Below, one piece after another: positions 21,669-33,908 of a stretch of 64,000 nt of DNA. Under the pieces are notes generated by a model. That model made no database searches and had not been told where the DNA came from. It was given only the letters and a program-made list of their open reading frames with translations. Each line of letters opens with the position of its first letter. The first letter of the stretch is position 1. The stretch covers positions 18,097,001 to 18,161,000 of the forward strand of contig NC_079875.1 in the NCBI RefSeq assembly GCF_029227915.1. The letters run 5' to 3'. The position numbers and the translations under genes are program-made. Origin of the DNA: Hydractinia symbiolongicarpus. Taxonomy: Eukaryota > Cnidaria > Hydrozoa > Anthoathecata > Hydractiniidae.

Positions 21669-22517
21669 ACTAATTCATTTTGGCATTTCTTACATTTTAC
21701 ATAAAATTTAATATTTACTATAATCATGCTCCAAAACAGCAATAACATGTTTTATAACTTCGCGTAATTAGCACAACTCTTAAGATGTATACTTAAGAAC
21801 AAAGATTTCTCCGAAAACAAAAAGATTCCTAGATAACTGTTAACTTGTCTACATGACCTCAATTAGTTTTTTTCACGGGATGTATCTATTCCCAAGAGAA
21901 ATTAGGTGTTGTACTGAATTATTAAAAGCGTCACATTATTCCTTACAAAATAACCAGCTAACGTGTTTACAAGTTAAATGACAATCACCTTATGTTTAAA
22001 ATATGATGATACCAAAATCAGGTTTACTACGTTCGTGCAGGTGTTAAAACTAAATAGTATACGTTTCATTAAATGGTGTTTTGTATCGGTAGGATGGGAT
22101 TGTGGACGAGGGACAAGAAAGGGGGGCCATGGGTCGGCATGGCTTTTTTTTAGTTAATTTAAAGATCACCACCTGAAATAAGATATTTTGTTCTTAAACC
22201 TAATTGCGTATTCTCAACCTTAATTGATTTACAACATTTGTTTTTAGGTCAGATTGTGTTTAATGTGCTTACTGCATGAAACGTGACCAAAATCAGAGCT
22301 TGCTGAGTGAAAGAAACAAGGAACAAGTCTTGGTTTTAGTTCATTGAAAAAAGCACCTACTGTAAAGAAAAAGCTACAAAACTTGTTGTTGAAGAACCAG
22401 AGTTACCAAGAAAGCGTCGCAGACCAAAATATATTATAATAGTTATCTTGTTAGATTTTACGATTTAAAAATCTATAAATTTTTTTCTCTGGTTTAAAAT
22501 ATATTTTGTGGCCGCCA

Positions 22518-22549
<32 letters not shown>

Positions 22550-23050
22550 TTCTTTTTTGCTTCTTCTTTATGTAACATGTAGACCAAATATGTTTGCAAA
22601 ATATGTGAATAAAAATTGCAGCTGTGAAATTTTGTGAAATATAGTTATTCTTAATAAACAACTAATTTCACTATGAATAACTTCAAGTATTTTTTTACGT
22701 AAGGTTGTGCGTACAATTTTATCTTACGTACAGTTTTGTTTAAACACACGTCAACTTTTGACTGCAACACTAATTAGCTCCCCGGTCATAATATGTTCGA
22801 AAAAACGCGGGCTGAGGGTTAAGAAGACGTCGTCGCCGTCGTAAAGATGCTGGAGCGATGTTTTTGAATAAGAATAAGGGGGCCTAAATCAAAACTTTGG
22901 TGCATTTGTTTAACCTTTCTCAAATTCGAATCCTTAATTAAACGTTTTTTACTTTCGTCGGCTTGATTGCACCAACATCGTGTTTGTTACAAGCAAGAAG
23001 TTTTGAAAATGTGACGTAAGTTACGTAAATGGTGTCACATGTTACGTTAA
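21669..23050. other. Intergenic; possible transposase scrap and AT run
   Basis: No gene. Near 22,390-22,430 a plus-strand stretch reads EEPELPRKRRRPKY, reminiscent of a basic tail in hAT-type transposases, but it is too short to assign. A hairpin with 13-base arms (ATATATTTTGTGG, 22,499-22,527) runs into a TA repeat at 22,518-22,549. Confidence 0.35.
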
Positions 23051-23179
23051 AGTCCGTTTCACATTACAGCAAAATATTGCCAGAATATATTACCAGCAAA
23101 ATATTGCTTTGTATATATATTTCTGTTTGTATATATATTTCTATTTTTTCAATATATTACTGTAATGTAAAACGGCCCT
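23051..23179. mobile_element. 129-bp MITE
   Basis: AGTCCGTTTCACATTACAGC at the left is matched by the reverse complement of the right end, AGGGCCGTTTTACATTACAG, with similarity continuing for about 30 bases. TTAA precedes it. Inside are repeats of TATATATATTTCT. Confidence 0.65.
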
Positions 23180-23274
23180 AAAAGAATGAATAAACACTCC
23201 TCCTCGCGTACACTCTTACGCACATGACACTTTAGTTTTTAACCCATTTATACTTTTAATAACAGATGTCTAGC

Positions 23275-23556
23275 CGTAAATTCCCCTTGGCAGCGATTTA
23301 ATATGGGCGAGTGAATGTTATCATAGCCGTCGGTTAACCCAATGTGAGGGTAAATAGGGCGATGGCTCTCTGTGTGGGCCGTTGGAGTTGTCTGGTAGGC
23401 CGCAGAACCTGATTTCGTCTGCGTACCTCGAAATGAGCATTAAATACTTTAGGACTCCCCATCGAAGTCATGACCTCTCCTGGAAATAATAGACAGGGTA
23501 TATCCCTTGATATTTGTGAGGCTAGCCATGTAAAATATGCACATCTATCTATCTAA
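23275..23556 (+). mobile_element. SINE copy, 5' truncated
   Basis: Shares with 55,791-56,081 the blocks GGGCGAGTGAATGTTA, GGTTAACCCAATGTGAGGG, GCATTAAATACTTTAGGACT and CCTGGAAATAATAGACAGGG. It ends in an ATCTATCTATC-type tail. The tRNA-like head with the A and B boxes is missing or decayed here. Confidence 0.7.
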
Positions 23557-24550
23557 GTTACAGTGAAAACCAACGCACTAATCAGTTCGTTTAGCCACCC
23601 TTCATCGTCCAGAAATATCGTCAAATCTTGAAGGTTTCTCTTGCGACATGAAGAAAGAAATATATCTAGGTATGTCACTTCTACTCATAATATGAAGAAA
23701 TTTTATCAGTAGCACAATATTATAAATTTTGACAGTAAATTCTTGTTGTAAGATGTAAAACTTTAGTATTGCAATTAATATATCGATATTATAATACCAG
23801 GTCTCATACTTCTTTGCTTCTGTCAAATCTTTTTATCTTTTTACTACATTTACAAAAAAAAACAACTCTCAACAAAGCAGATATTGACAGAAAAACTTAC
23901 TTAAACAAAGTTTGTTGTTTTAAACAACAATTCGTTCTTGTGACTACAGCCGTGCCAGTAACATGTGATTCCCGTAAATGCTTGCTTATTAAAACGTTTG
24001 TTCTACCGTGAGAAGTATTAAATATTCTCAGTATAAATTAACTTCTGCTAAAATTTGGAGCAAAACTATCTAGTAACCATTGTTCTGATAACATTAACGA
24101 TGATTGGTTTTGCCCTAGTTTCAAGCCAATGCTCTAAGGGTTTCTACCAAGAAGCAGATGTCAGTAGTCAATAAGTAGCTATCATGACCTTCTCTTATAT
24201 TACGGGGAGAAAATTTGAAGAGGAGAAAGGTCATTGTTATAATACATAGGTAAAATAAAAGAAAAGACATCTTCGTTGTTTTTTATCATCACGTGATAAC
24301 ATTTACTTCAGCATTAATACATAGCAATTCCTGGTTTTTGACGTCATCATATATTCTTGCATTAACTCTATACAGCCCCTATAAGAAATGAGGATACCAC
24401 TTATGAGAAAAACAAAACAAATTATTTCTACAAAATTTCCAAGAAAATATAACTGGTTTTTGATTTCAGCTGAATGTATCACTCTCTTGTAAAACCTTTA
24501 AAAGAGTTATCAGAATTTGACAGCCTATAACAGACAAGTTTGATTGTACT
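23557..24550. other. Intergenic
   Basis: AT-rich sequence. Open frames at 23,602-23,826 and 23,769-24,011 have no recognisable content, and I see no other feature. Confidence 0.4.
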
Positions 24551-24799
24551 ATTTTAACTCATTTCAACCCATTTCAACCCATTTTAACCCATTTCAACCC
24601 ATTTAAACCCATTTCAACCCATTTCAACCCATTTCAACCCATTTCAACCCATTTCAACTCATTCAACTCATATTAACTTATATTAACTCATTTCAACCCA
24701 TTTCAACCCATTTCAACCCATTTCAACTCATTTCAACCTATTTCAACCCATTTCAACCCATTTCAACTCATTTCAACTCATTTCAACCCATTTCAACCG
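24551..24799. repeat. Minisatellite, unit ATTTCAACCC
   Basis: About 25 tandem copies of a ten-base unit with frequent CCC/CTC variants and one region with TATTAACTC units. It is not a CRISPR array: there are no spacers. Confidence 0.9.
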
Positions 24800-25189
24800 T
24801 TTTTCCGCTAAAAGTCAGATCTGTTTCCCGAGTATCGCAAATACCAATACTCGCTTTAATTGGAACTCTAAAGGGACCAAAAAATTTATTGAATTCCTTA
24901 TATGTGAGGATAATATGCGACAATAGATGTGAAAATGTCCTATTTATTAAAAGTTTTTAGTTGATTAAGCTACAAATTGTAAGTAGGATAATAACTAATA
25001 AAAAGAGCTATTTTTAAATAAAACTTTGTTACAGGTAAATCCAAGTGAAATATTATTCTTCAAAAAACAGTATTCAACTTCAAGCTTGTGTTTTATCTCC
25101 TATATTAGAAGTCATTGATTGAAATCCCACTTTAAGGAAGTTTTTTGTTTGACTGCATCTAATACATTCGGTCTCACTAAGAAACAGTC

Positions 25190-26204
25190 TTACTTATCCG
25201 CGGTCCCAATTAAGTTTTTTAGGTTCAATTTGCTGAAGAAGTACAAGGAATCGGTAAATTCAGTCTCAGTTAGCCATAGTCCCACTGTAGCAAGACATGC
25301 AAGAATTAACATGATGTGGTAACAAGAGTAACAATATTACTGTATTTTAGGGGTAAACTACATGGCATACAACGAGAATTTTAGAAACTTTTTCCAAAAT
25401 GAAACAGTACTTTCTACTTACGCTAACAATGACAGAAGGTAAGTTGATGTTTGGAACGGTGATCACATGATCAAATTTATATGCTTGTGGTTTCTTGCAA
25501 TCGATTTGATAAATCTTGAACGCGGCGCAATTTTTGTTGTCAACTTTGTATGAGCTACAAACAAGAAATGTAAACATACCATAAAATTGCTACCTAGACT
25601 ATTGCCAGGTTGGCGAGGTCTATGGAAACGCAATAAGGTTTGACGTGTGATTGCTATAATATGACAGTACTTCATGTATTACGTTTGGGTACATGTTTAT
25701 ACATCCATCATGTATATGTTCACGGCTATTGATTTCTTCACTTTATTGGACACTATTTGAACTTTTTTTAAAAGCGAGGTCTATAAATCGTGTTCCAGTT
25801 CATTTGTGAATCACAAATGAATAAAAGGGACTGAAATCGTTGTACACTATCCCTATTAAAGGAGAAATAACGAAGAATTAGTAAAATTTTATGGAAAGTC
25901 CTGTTCCCGTAGTAAATTTGTAAGATACTATATATCCGTCTTTAGTTTGTTCTGTTCCTGTTACAAAAATAATGTTACAAAAAAAATGTTTTTTTTATTG
26001 GTACAACTTACCATGACCCATATGTTGATATACACGGTATAGGTATCCACCAGAACATCTTTCTCCGTATATACACATCAACCCGTACCTTTTCTGGTAG
26101 GAGAGTGTTTACTTTTAAATCAAATTTAACTGGAAGCTGATATCCTTTGCGCAGTTTAATAGACGGAAGTATAATGTTGCTGACTTTGATGGGAAGTATC
26201 TTTG
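25190..26204 (-). CDS. Partial ML-domain lipid-recognition protein gene (GM2-activator/NPC2-like)
   Basis: Two in-phase exons are clear. Exon 26,204-26,012 (AG acceptor, GTAAGT donor) encodes a segment with GYQLPVKFDLKV and FWWIPIPC. Exon 25,554-25,422 (donor GTAAGT) completes the codon TG+C as Cys and carries CAAFKIYQIDC and VITVPNINLPSVIV. The basic beta-strand, Trp-rich IPC motif, GSC and ITVPNINLPS pattern fit secreted ML proteins that bind lipids in lysosome or extracellular space. The signal-peptide exon upstream was not found. A likely last exon (25,284-25,190) reads GLWLTETEFTDS and SKLNLKNLIG, but its frame does not match the preceding phase-0 donor, so the gene may be damaged. Confidence 0.6.
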
Positions 26205-26907
26205 CTAAACAGAATGTTAATTAGCTATTTCCTTGCATACTTCCTGTGTCTTGTACTGTATAAAAGTTTTTGAATCAGAAAAATAATAATTTTGCTGCTG
26301 TGAAAAGAGAGATGGAGAGCTACAAGTTTATACAAGCGTGTTCTTTAAACAAATTAAAAGTATTTGAGTTTATTAAAAAATCAACAAGAATTACTACACT
26401 ATTAAAATACTACTATTAAAATCTCTGTCAAAAATTGTCCGTACTAAATGTGTTTGATCTGATGTCAAATGTTTACCTGATAACCAGACCAAAGAATTAT
26501 AAGGTTAAAATTCATGAAAAAAGGAGCTGTGCCATAAATGATAATTACCTTAAGGAATAATACCAAGAGATACATAATGTCGAAATCAAAGTGAGCTCGA
26601 TATAATTAGTTGTATTGAAACATTAAAAATAAAAATTGTTGCTTCCAAACAAAATTTTTGAAGATTTTTGTCCCGTTGCCTAAAAACTAATTAATTTTAA
26701 AAGATATGTATCTCGAAAAACAGTGCTGTATTTGGCACAGTTTCATCCATGACATGAACGCCACACTAAATATATAAAAGTAAAAAAAATATTGTTTTCC
26801 AATAATTTATTAACATGCAATCAAAAATTCACCAATGGTTAGAAACAACTACAAGAATGTTTTAGGTGAGCACCATAACAATTGTACCTATAGCACTCTG
26901 ATATTTC

Positions 26908-27364
26908 TACCGTGGTTGGTTGGTATATCTTGTCCCGTAACAGAAAGCAAAATATCGATGCTAAAAAAATGGAGGATGTTGTTGTACTTGAATTAAACAC
27001 AAAAAACAGATATTGGCTACAGACAAATGACGGAATTGAATGTTTAAAATATAACATCAATGTTTCCAGAGAACTTGTTCAACAAACTTTGATGAGACTC
27101 AATTCGTAAGGTGTAGAACGCTTAAACACTTCACAAAGACTCGGCCGGATGTATGAAACTCGGTAAATATACAGACCAGATTCTCTGAAACGTTTAGCCG
27201 AACATTTATAATTTGAAACGTCAGGACTTGCGGACGTGCGTATGTGCGGCTGAACATCAAAACGTTTGCCGAGTGTTATGACATTCGGCCGCACATCTAA
27301 AAGGTTCACCCGCACGTCGACTATCCTGTTACGGGAGGACAAGATGTACTAATCAGCCACGGTA
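26908..27364. mobile_element. hAT-like non-autonomous element
   Basis: Left end TACCGTGGTTGGTTGGTATA continues ATCTTGTCC. The right end, reverse-complemented, reads TACCGTGGCTGATTAGTACA continuing TCTTGTCC, and both then reach CGTAACAG. ATATTTC occurs directly before the left end and after the right end, giving a 7-8 bp target duplication as in hAT elements. The 65-codon frame at 26,912-27,109 lies within it and is not recognisable. Confidence 0.7.
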
Positions 27365-28581
27365 TATTTCTTCATCAGTGAATGTGCATCAGCATGCTAA
27401 ACAAAATGTGATTGGTGCTACGAGATGTTAAAAACACAACTTGTTGATTTCCGTTAAGATCAGATGGGTAAAAAGCGCAATAAAAGAAGACACAGTGAAT
27501 CGTAGGATATCTGAAAAGTAAATATGGTGAGACACAATGCGAGAAACAAAAAAGATATTTACAATAACATTTAGCATCACGAACTACCAAAAGTCTTAAA
27601 TATTCCTCCCTTTAGTTACATATTCCAATAAACAGCACACTCTCAATAAATGGGCGGTCTTTACTATATATTCTTAACTTCAAATGTGGCGCTATGTACA
27701 GCACGTCTCAATTATGCACTACAAAACAATGAATCAACACGGAAATTATACATACTCTGAGCAGCAGGACATATTGATATTCTGTCAGCATTGCACAATG
27801 TGACGACAAATAAGATTGAGTGGAGGAAAAAAAAGTGATTCATCGTGACATATCATCCAACCATCTTTGTATATTAAGACATAAATAATATGGGGTTTTG
27901 CAATATATCAACAGCTATTTTTATTTCACAGCTGCGCTCATTATGGAGCTGTTAGCACGGGGGTTTCGATGTTCAGAAAAATAAAACTATTCTGAGTGTT
28001 TCAGGTTTCTTAAAATTGCTACTTGTTTCTATTTCTATAGTCCTTTGTGCAGTTTTTGAACAAAAATTGACAATTTTAATTTCACAGTAATAAGGAAGAG
28101 TTGAAGAGTTGGTCATTTGTATCATTTCTGTTTGTATCATTTCTCTTGCAACAAGCCATTAAGAACGAGTTTATACCTACAGCAACGCTACAAAAGACTT
28201 GCATGTTGCGGTAAATCTTTTCTTATAATTTGTTACTCACCCCCTATTAAAATTAATTATGCTAGTATTTACTTTGTTAACCAAATTAGCTACCAGATCC
28301 CTGATGGTGGCAGTCATCTTAGCTGAAGTTCTCTGTTTCAAAGTCATTCAGAGAGACTGGTAACTATGTGATGCTTATACAGATATCATGTACAACTAAC
28401 CGCTGTACAAATACACTTGAACTTGTTTACCCAAATGTATCAATCAATGTGTAATTAATATGTTGAATTGTTGAATGCAGTTAACTGATTATAATAACAA
28501 CACCATTGGTTGAGAAAATACATGCTCCGTTCCTTGTGTTTTAGTATACTACACTTGTTTTCCCGAGCGTATTGTTGTTTT
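27365..28581. other. Intergenic
   Basis: No supported gene. Open frames at 27,375-27,590 and 28,117-28,326 lack recognisable motifs. Confidence 0.4.
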
Positions 28582-29277
28582 GACTCATTAGAAATAATAT
28601 AAATTGGTTCAACTTTAACTTTAAAGGTATAACGAATTTTAATCTGTGCTTCGTCGTTTATTTGACCACACCCCTTTGTTTATTTGTTTTATTCTCCAAA
28701 AATGCTTTGAAATTTCAATTATACGGCTAGGAATACGCCTATGTGTTTTTGGCCATTTCGAGCGCATTCGTAACCATTAAAAAATTGTAGCCAACCGTAA
28801 CTTCTGTACTATAATTGTATACCAAGATAAACTAATCACGAATGAAGGTATTTCGTTTGGGCCCTTCCCATTTGTGTTGGCTTCATTTAGGAACGATTAG
28901 CTTGGGCTCTTAGGCTGACTGCCCTTAAATTTTCTCCTTTTAAGGCTGAATCTCTATGGCTGGTTTCCAGGACCTCAGGCATGTTGATATAAAACTTCAA
29001 AATTCTTTCCGTCCAAAGACTAAGGAAAAACACACAGCAAGAGGCTCCCGTCTTCAGGCTGCAACCATGGTCTGACATAACAGCATAAAGTAATTTTACC
29101 AACTGGAAATGAGAATTAAGATCAATTTTTTTCTGTAATTCGAACAAATACTTCGCTTCCGTGCGCTTGAACACTGATCGAAACGATGAATATGATCGTA
29201 CTTTTCATGAACCGTTAAGAAAATCGTTATACCTTTAAAGTTAAAGTTGAACCAATTTATATTATTTCTGACGAGTC
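28582..29277. mobile_element. Element with 54-bp terminal inverted repeats
   Basis: The left end starts GACTCATTAGAAATAATATA and continues with GGTTCAACTTTAACTTTAA. The right end is its near-perfect reverse complement (GACTCGTCAGAAATAATATA). About 52 of 54 bases match. The 590-bp interior has no coding signal. I cannot name the superfamily. Confidence 0.75.
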
Positions 29278-29445
29278 GTCGATTCCGGAACGCGCAGGAA
29301 CATAAGATGAACACGACCACGAACACTTATGTTCATCTCATGCTCATTCATCTTTGATGCAATCGTCCAATTTTTTTCGTGTTGGTCCCTTGCGGTAGTG
29401 AAAGAACTGAGTACACCACTATTTTTCACGTTATTTAGACCCAAA

Positions 29446-29562
29446 CCTCGTCCCCAGGGACTTATGTCTTTTTCACATCGAGATCGGCGGCGAAAAAAAC
29501 TTGTTTAACTGTCAAGTAAGCGCTAGCGGCTTTGACATAGGCAACAAGCCCTGGGGACGAGG
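29446..29562. mobile_element. CCTCGTCCCCAGGG-end MITE
   Basis: Perfect 14-base inverted ends, CCTCGTCCCCAGGG and CCCTGGGGACGAGG, enclose 89 bases. Relatives occur at about 30,973-31,175, 37,950-38,031, 44,726-44,781, 44,905-44,990, 46,348-46,429, 54,962-55,065 and 55,076-55,180, with more diverged ones at 41,361-41,608 and 46,061-46,138. Confidence 0.75.
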
Positions 29563-30059
29563 ATGATTTACACCCGAGCTTATAAGCACGGTTGAACTCA
29601 CTAACGTCATTTCATTTTATTATATTTTATTGACGTTGTAAATACCCGTGGAATATCCCACTCAAGCAGGCATGTCACGCTGGCATACATTATCTGCAAG
29701 TTTTCGTAGTGACCATCATTCTCTGATGCAAAGAAACGTTGAGTTAATCTGTGCGGATATTCTTGCTGTACACATCTCAATTGTTTAAATTTAAGTTGTG
29801 CTACGATTCAACACATTACATGTTTCAACTCTATTGAGGTTTGGTACGCATGTTTAGCGTGCAAGAGTTTAATTTATTTATTCATTTGTTCATTTATTTG
29901 ACGAATATAAAACAATTCTGTTCTCATTATGTGTCCTGTGAATGAACACACAAAAAAATCGAAGTATATATAAAAATTGATATGTTAAAGTGCACACGAG
30001 TTGAGGAAAAGAGTGTTAATAACACTGAAAAGAGAAAAGAACATAAGAGAATATGAAGC

Positions 30060-30778
30060 TATGCAGTACGGTCTAACGCCCACTTTGAGATAAGTCACAA
30101 ATCAGAATGATTATTTTTAAACACATGTAAAAAATCATTATTAAAAAAAAATAAGTTTTTAATAATCTGTCAACCTCAGAACTATAAACCATTTTACGGA
30201 TATCCAGGAGGTAAATCATTAAATAATCTGGCTCCCATAAATCAGAAAGATCCACTTTGAGTTAATTTTCGGTATTGCTATTGTATGCCCGTTGTAACTT
30301 GTCGAATATTCATGACTTTTCATTTCGAAATAACTTTTAAAATCATTACAAACATTAACCAAACACGTCCTAACAAAATCACATGCACGTTTTTTATTAA
30401 CCTGAATTGATGATGGCACATAAACTTTCAAATGACATCTTTCATATTGACCACTGCAAGAGCTCTACGATAAAATGATTCTAAATTGTTTTGTTGTGTA
30501 CTTGTATAGTTCAACGTAACAAGACAACAGTAAGTGAGTGTTTGTGTCACCATTGCTTGATAAATCTTTCTTGCAGCGTTTTGTGTCAGTTTTGGTCTGA
30601 GTTTAGCTAGGAGTCTCGAACGACTGCTTGCTTTTTTGTAGGATTTCTCAAAGTTGGAATTCATGTTCAAAGATGGGTCTTATGGCTTTAGTTTTTCACT
30701 TATTGAGGTTTAAAAATAGTCCATTTTCTTTGCAAAAGTCAGAAATTCTCTGCATGTCTGCTGATATACGAGTCAATT
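30060..30778 (-). pseudogene. LINE reverse transcriptase, decayed 3' part
   Basis: Reading on the minus strand from about 30,775: SADMQRISDFCKENGLFLNL, a stop, then SNFEKSYKKASSRSRLLAKL and ARKIYQAMVTQTLTYCCLV, then ESFYRRALAVVN, followed in other frames by VNKKRACDFVRTCLVNVCND and ending near 30,073. This is the C-terminal part of a non-LTR retrotransposon RT with the thumb-like region. Stops and frameshifts break it. The catalytic YADD block is not present. Confidence 0.75.
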
Positions 30779-30801
30779 AGTTTTATAACCGTTCCTGCGC
30801 C

Positions 30802-30853
30802 AATTTTTCATGAATGCATACCGGTATGGTCCGGTATGCATTCATGAAAAATT
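30802..30853. repeat. Perfect 23-bp hairpin
   Basis: Arms AATTTTTCATGAATGCATAC+CGG and its exact reverse complement are separated by TATGGT. It sits next to the LINE remnant. Confidence 0.85.
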
Positions 30854-31175
30854 AGTCATCTGTTTCTCATTGTGCATGATTGTGGTCTTAAATATTAACT
30901 CTGATATCATGCATTTTTAATCAGCAGACACGTGTGTCCGACTGTTCGCCCTTCGAATAAAGTAGAAGCCATCCTCTCATCCCAAGGGGACTCTTGACCC
31001 CTGAGCCATTATTACGGAGGACGCTTTTAAACGCATTAAAAAAAGGCAAAATGCTCAATCTTATCCCCAGCTGTATTCTTGGCTTTTTGAGGTCGAGATC
31101 GACGGTGAAGAAACTTGTTAGCCATCTCAAGAAGCGCTATAGCAGCTCTGACATTAGAGCAACCCTGGGGGCGGC

Positions 31176-31775
31176 ACGGTCATTCAGTTCCGCCTGTATA
31201 CGGTAAATTCAGTCAGCGCATGCGCTGACTTTTGAAATCTTAAAACGCAAAAATTCCGTGATTATGATGACGTCATAATCTCGACATACCTGACTTAACA
31301 TGGTAAATTACAAGGCATGTTGCTAAAATATTGTTTACTTTGTATTTCATTATAATAAGTGTGGCATAAATTTATCTCGCCTGCCGAGGAAACTTCTGTT
31401 TTTTGGGAAAATGCATTACCCGCTTAACGAGATCTCGATCATGCGCACCCCGAGATCTTGGTAAGGGTAAATATTTTTTCTCATATGAACGCAACTAAAT
31501 TTTGTTAAGAGTTTGTTAACAACCCGAGATCTCGACTTGATATCATGCTAAACATTTACCTGGTTCCCAAGGAAATATTTTCCATATAAACATGTACCTT
31601 AGAACTCATGAAGAAAAGTCTCAAACAAAGATAAAATAATCTAAGTTACAATATAATTTGTGTATTTCATTTAGCAAACATAAAAATAAAAACTGTACAT
31701 TAACATATATAATTCTTTTAATAAGTCTTCCAATAAGAACCACATAATGTGCATAGTTGTGTTTGCAACAAAAAG
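31176..31775. other. Intergenic with a palindrome
   Basis: Contains the perfect 20-bp palindrome AGTCAGCGCATGCGCTGACT at 31,211-31,230 and GAGATCTCG-type short palindromes near 31,430 and 31,535. No gene is seen. Confidence 0.5.
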
Positions 31776-32045
31776 TATCCTTCGTCAATAGTTGGGCCTG
31801 TCCCATCCTATGACACAGTCTTTTAAAAGCATAGGAATTGTTTGTCAATAGTTAGGCCTGTCCCATCTTATGACACATTTTCTAAAATTGCAAGAGACCT
31901 CTGTGTACAGTTAAGTTTGTCCCATCTGATGACACGGCTTTTAAAAGCAAGAGTTTCCTTTGTCAATAGCTGGGCCTGTACCAAACTTAAGACGAGTTTG
32001 CATACATTTGTCCAAAGTTGGGCCGGTGTCCGTAGTTGGGTCAGA
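31776..32045. repeat. Tandem repeat, unit about 65 bp
   Basis: About four diverged units centred on GTCAATAGTTGGGCCTGTCC and ATCTTATGACACA. Frames across it (31,842-32,195) follow the repeat and are not a gene. Confidence 0.75.
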
Positions 32046-33000
32046 ACACATCCAATTTGTAAAACAATGTTTGTCAGGCATGCGACGACGTCTACCATCT
32101 TGAAAAAAAATACAAAATATTTCAAGAATTTTGCGCACGCGCATTCTGAATTTCACATTCTGAATGGACGAGGAAGCTGGGGTCCAGTTTTGTGACGGGC
32201 GGAGGTCTGGGAACTAGCGGATCTCAGGGAAACGATTTGTTTTTGTTGAGCTGGACTTCCTGATAAATATTTGATTTGACGAACTTTTTGGGCGATGCGA
32301 AAGATGACTAGTTGAAGTCTACAGGCAACAGGCAGTAACAGCCCTAAACTTGTCTTTTCCTGTGTTTTTAAGAGTTAACTAGCTAACTATAGTTATACTT
32401 GTACTAGCTAGCTATAGTCATGCGTTTACTAGCTTATGCTTTTAGATTTATTTCTCTTTTAGTGTCGTTGACTTTCAGCAATCTTTTTTTTTGTTCTGTT
32501 GTTTGTTTATTTTGAATGTGTGAATAGCATACATTTTCAATTCTTGTGTCAAATGCCATATTGTAGCTACCACTTATCATTGAGGAAATGCATTAGAAAA
32601 TCAAGATTTTAGAAAAAAACAGCTCTTAAATATAGCTTGACTGTGTCAAATGGGTGTTTTCCCTCATACTACACAAGGGGTTTTTACCAAACAAGTTTAA
32701 TATTCATAGTAGTTTTATGTAGCTGAAGCTTTGGTTTGTATTGTGTCAATAATGTGTTGTAAAATTATTTTATTTTATTTTATATTTTCTTAAGAGATTT
32801 TAGTAACGTCAGAACTTTCAATGTCATTGTTAATATATTATAAAGGTATGAGCTATTTTTGCATGTCTAAAACAATGTCGCACACAAACATTAATTAGCT
32901 CATATGTAAACTTTGATGAAACGCATTGTTATATTTATTATTATAGCATTGTGGGATCAACAAAAGAAAATAATATAAAATAAATATATATAACAAGTCT
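32046..33000. other. Intergenic
   Basis: I see no gene or clear repeat apart from a CTAGCTAACTATAG-type short repeat near 32,380-32,420. Confidence 0.4.
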
Positions 33001-33009
33001 AAGTTTTCA

Positions 33010-33180
33010 TTTCATTCTTAAATAACAAGAAAACGTCCCATAGAAGTGTAAAAATCGCTGTTTTTAATCTGAAATAATGAGAAAACGACCGTAAAAAGCT
33101 TAAAAATCGCTGTATTTCGTTCTATTACAACAAGAAAACATTCTTGGAAGCTTAAAAATGGCTGTATTTTGTTATAAAAT
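33010..33180. repeat. Tandem repeat, unit about 56 bp
   Basis: Three units, each with ACAAGAAAAC-like and CTTAAAAATCGCTGTATTT-like blocks. Confidence 0.65.
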
Positions 33181-33725
33181 ATTAACCCTATAATAACTGT
33201 TTATGAGGGAAATACTGGAGAATATTGACCGACGTCAAAGTATTGCCCGAGCTTGTGAGGGCAATACGTGACAGAGGTCAACATTCGAAGGTAATGCCCG
33301 AAATAAACAGTTATTATATGGATTATTATCCGGGTACTGCATTTTACGACCAAAAATATAACATTATAAGCTGGATGTAGAAACCATGTCTTTATAGAAA
33401 CTATTCCCATATGGAATGTACATTTGAACTAACTAATATGTTTCTTTTTAAATCGAATATCGTGTAAATATAACAGGTTTTTATTGTAGCTGCAACATAG
33501 AATTCTCGAAAACATAAAAGTAAGCTTCACTTATTTTCCGCGTTTTGTTTACTATTTTCCGTGTTTATTTACTTTTAATGCTACCATATTTAAACTTTAA
33601 ACACGGTTGCTATTGTAGCGGGCAATACCATGGAATATTGCCCGCTATGACATAAGTTCTAACCAATCACATTGCGCAATATTCAGAAATATTGATGCCG
33701 CCCTTTTACCCGGGTAATAAAGCAA
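33181..33725. mobile_element. Possible non-autonomous element rich in GGCAATAC motifs
   Basis: The segment holds inverted GGGCAATAC/GTATTGCCC motifs (33,240-33,300 and 33,618-33,650). ATTATCCGGGTACTGC near 33,324 is partly mirrored by TTTTACCCGGGTAATAA near 33,705. Boundaries are not clear. Confidence 0.35.
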
Positions 33726-33908
33726 TTGAAACTATTTTTAACAATGGTAATAAAAGTATGGTGTCTGTTTATGTAAAAATATATAAATTTCAATAGCTTT
33801 TGTGGTAGTATATTTTCTTTTTCTTTGTTCTTTTAGTTACTCATAAAAAATTAAAATCTTGAGACTTAGCTATTCACCAACAGTACTTTAAAAAATCAAA
33901 CTGCAGAA

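Noticed and set aside
22240-22440. hAT transposase remnant
   Set aside because: Only a short basic motif (PRKRRRPKY) is suggestive; too little to annotate as a gene fragment.
24551-24799. CRISPR-like array
   Set aside because: Contiguous ten-base units without spacers, in a eukaryotic context.
28887-29444. Minus-strand frames of 60-95 codons
   Set aside because: They overlap the inverted-end element and one another and have no recognisable motif.
31842-32195. 117-codon frame and its opposite-strand partners
   Set aside because: The first two thirds are the 65-bp tandem repeat; the frame shows no recognisable domain and no splice context.
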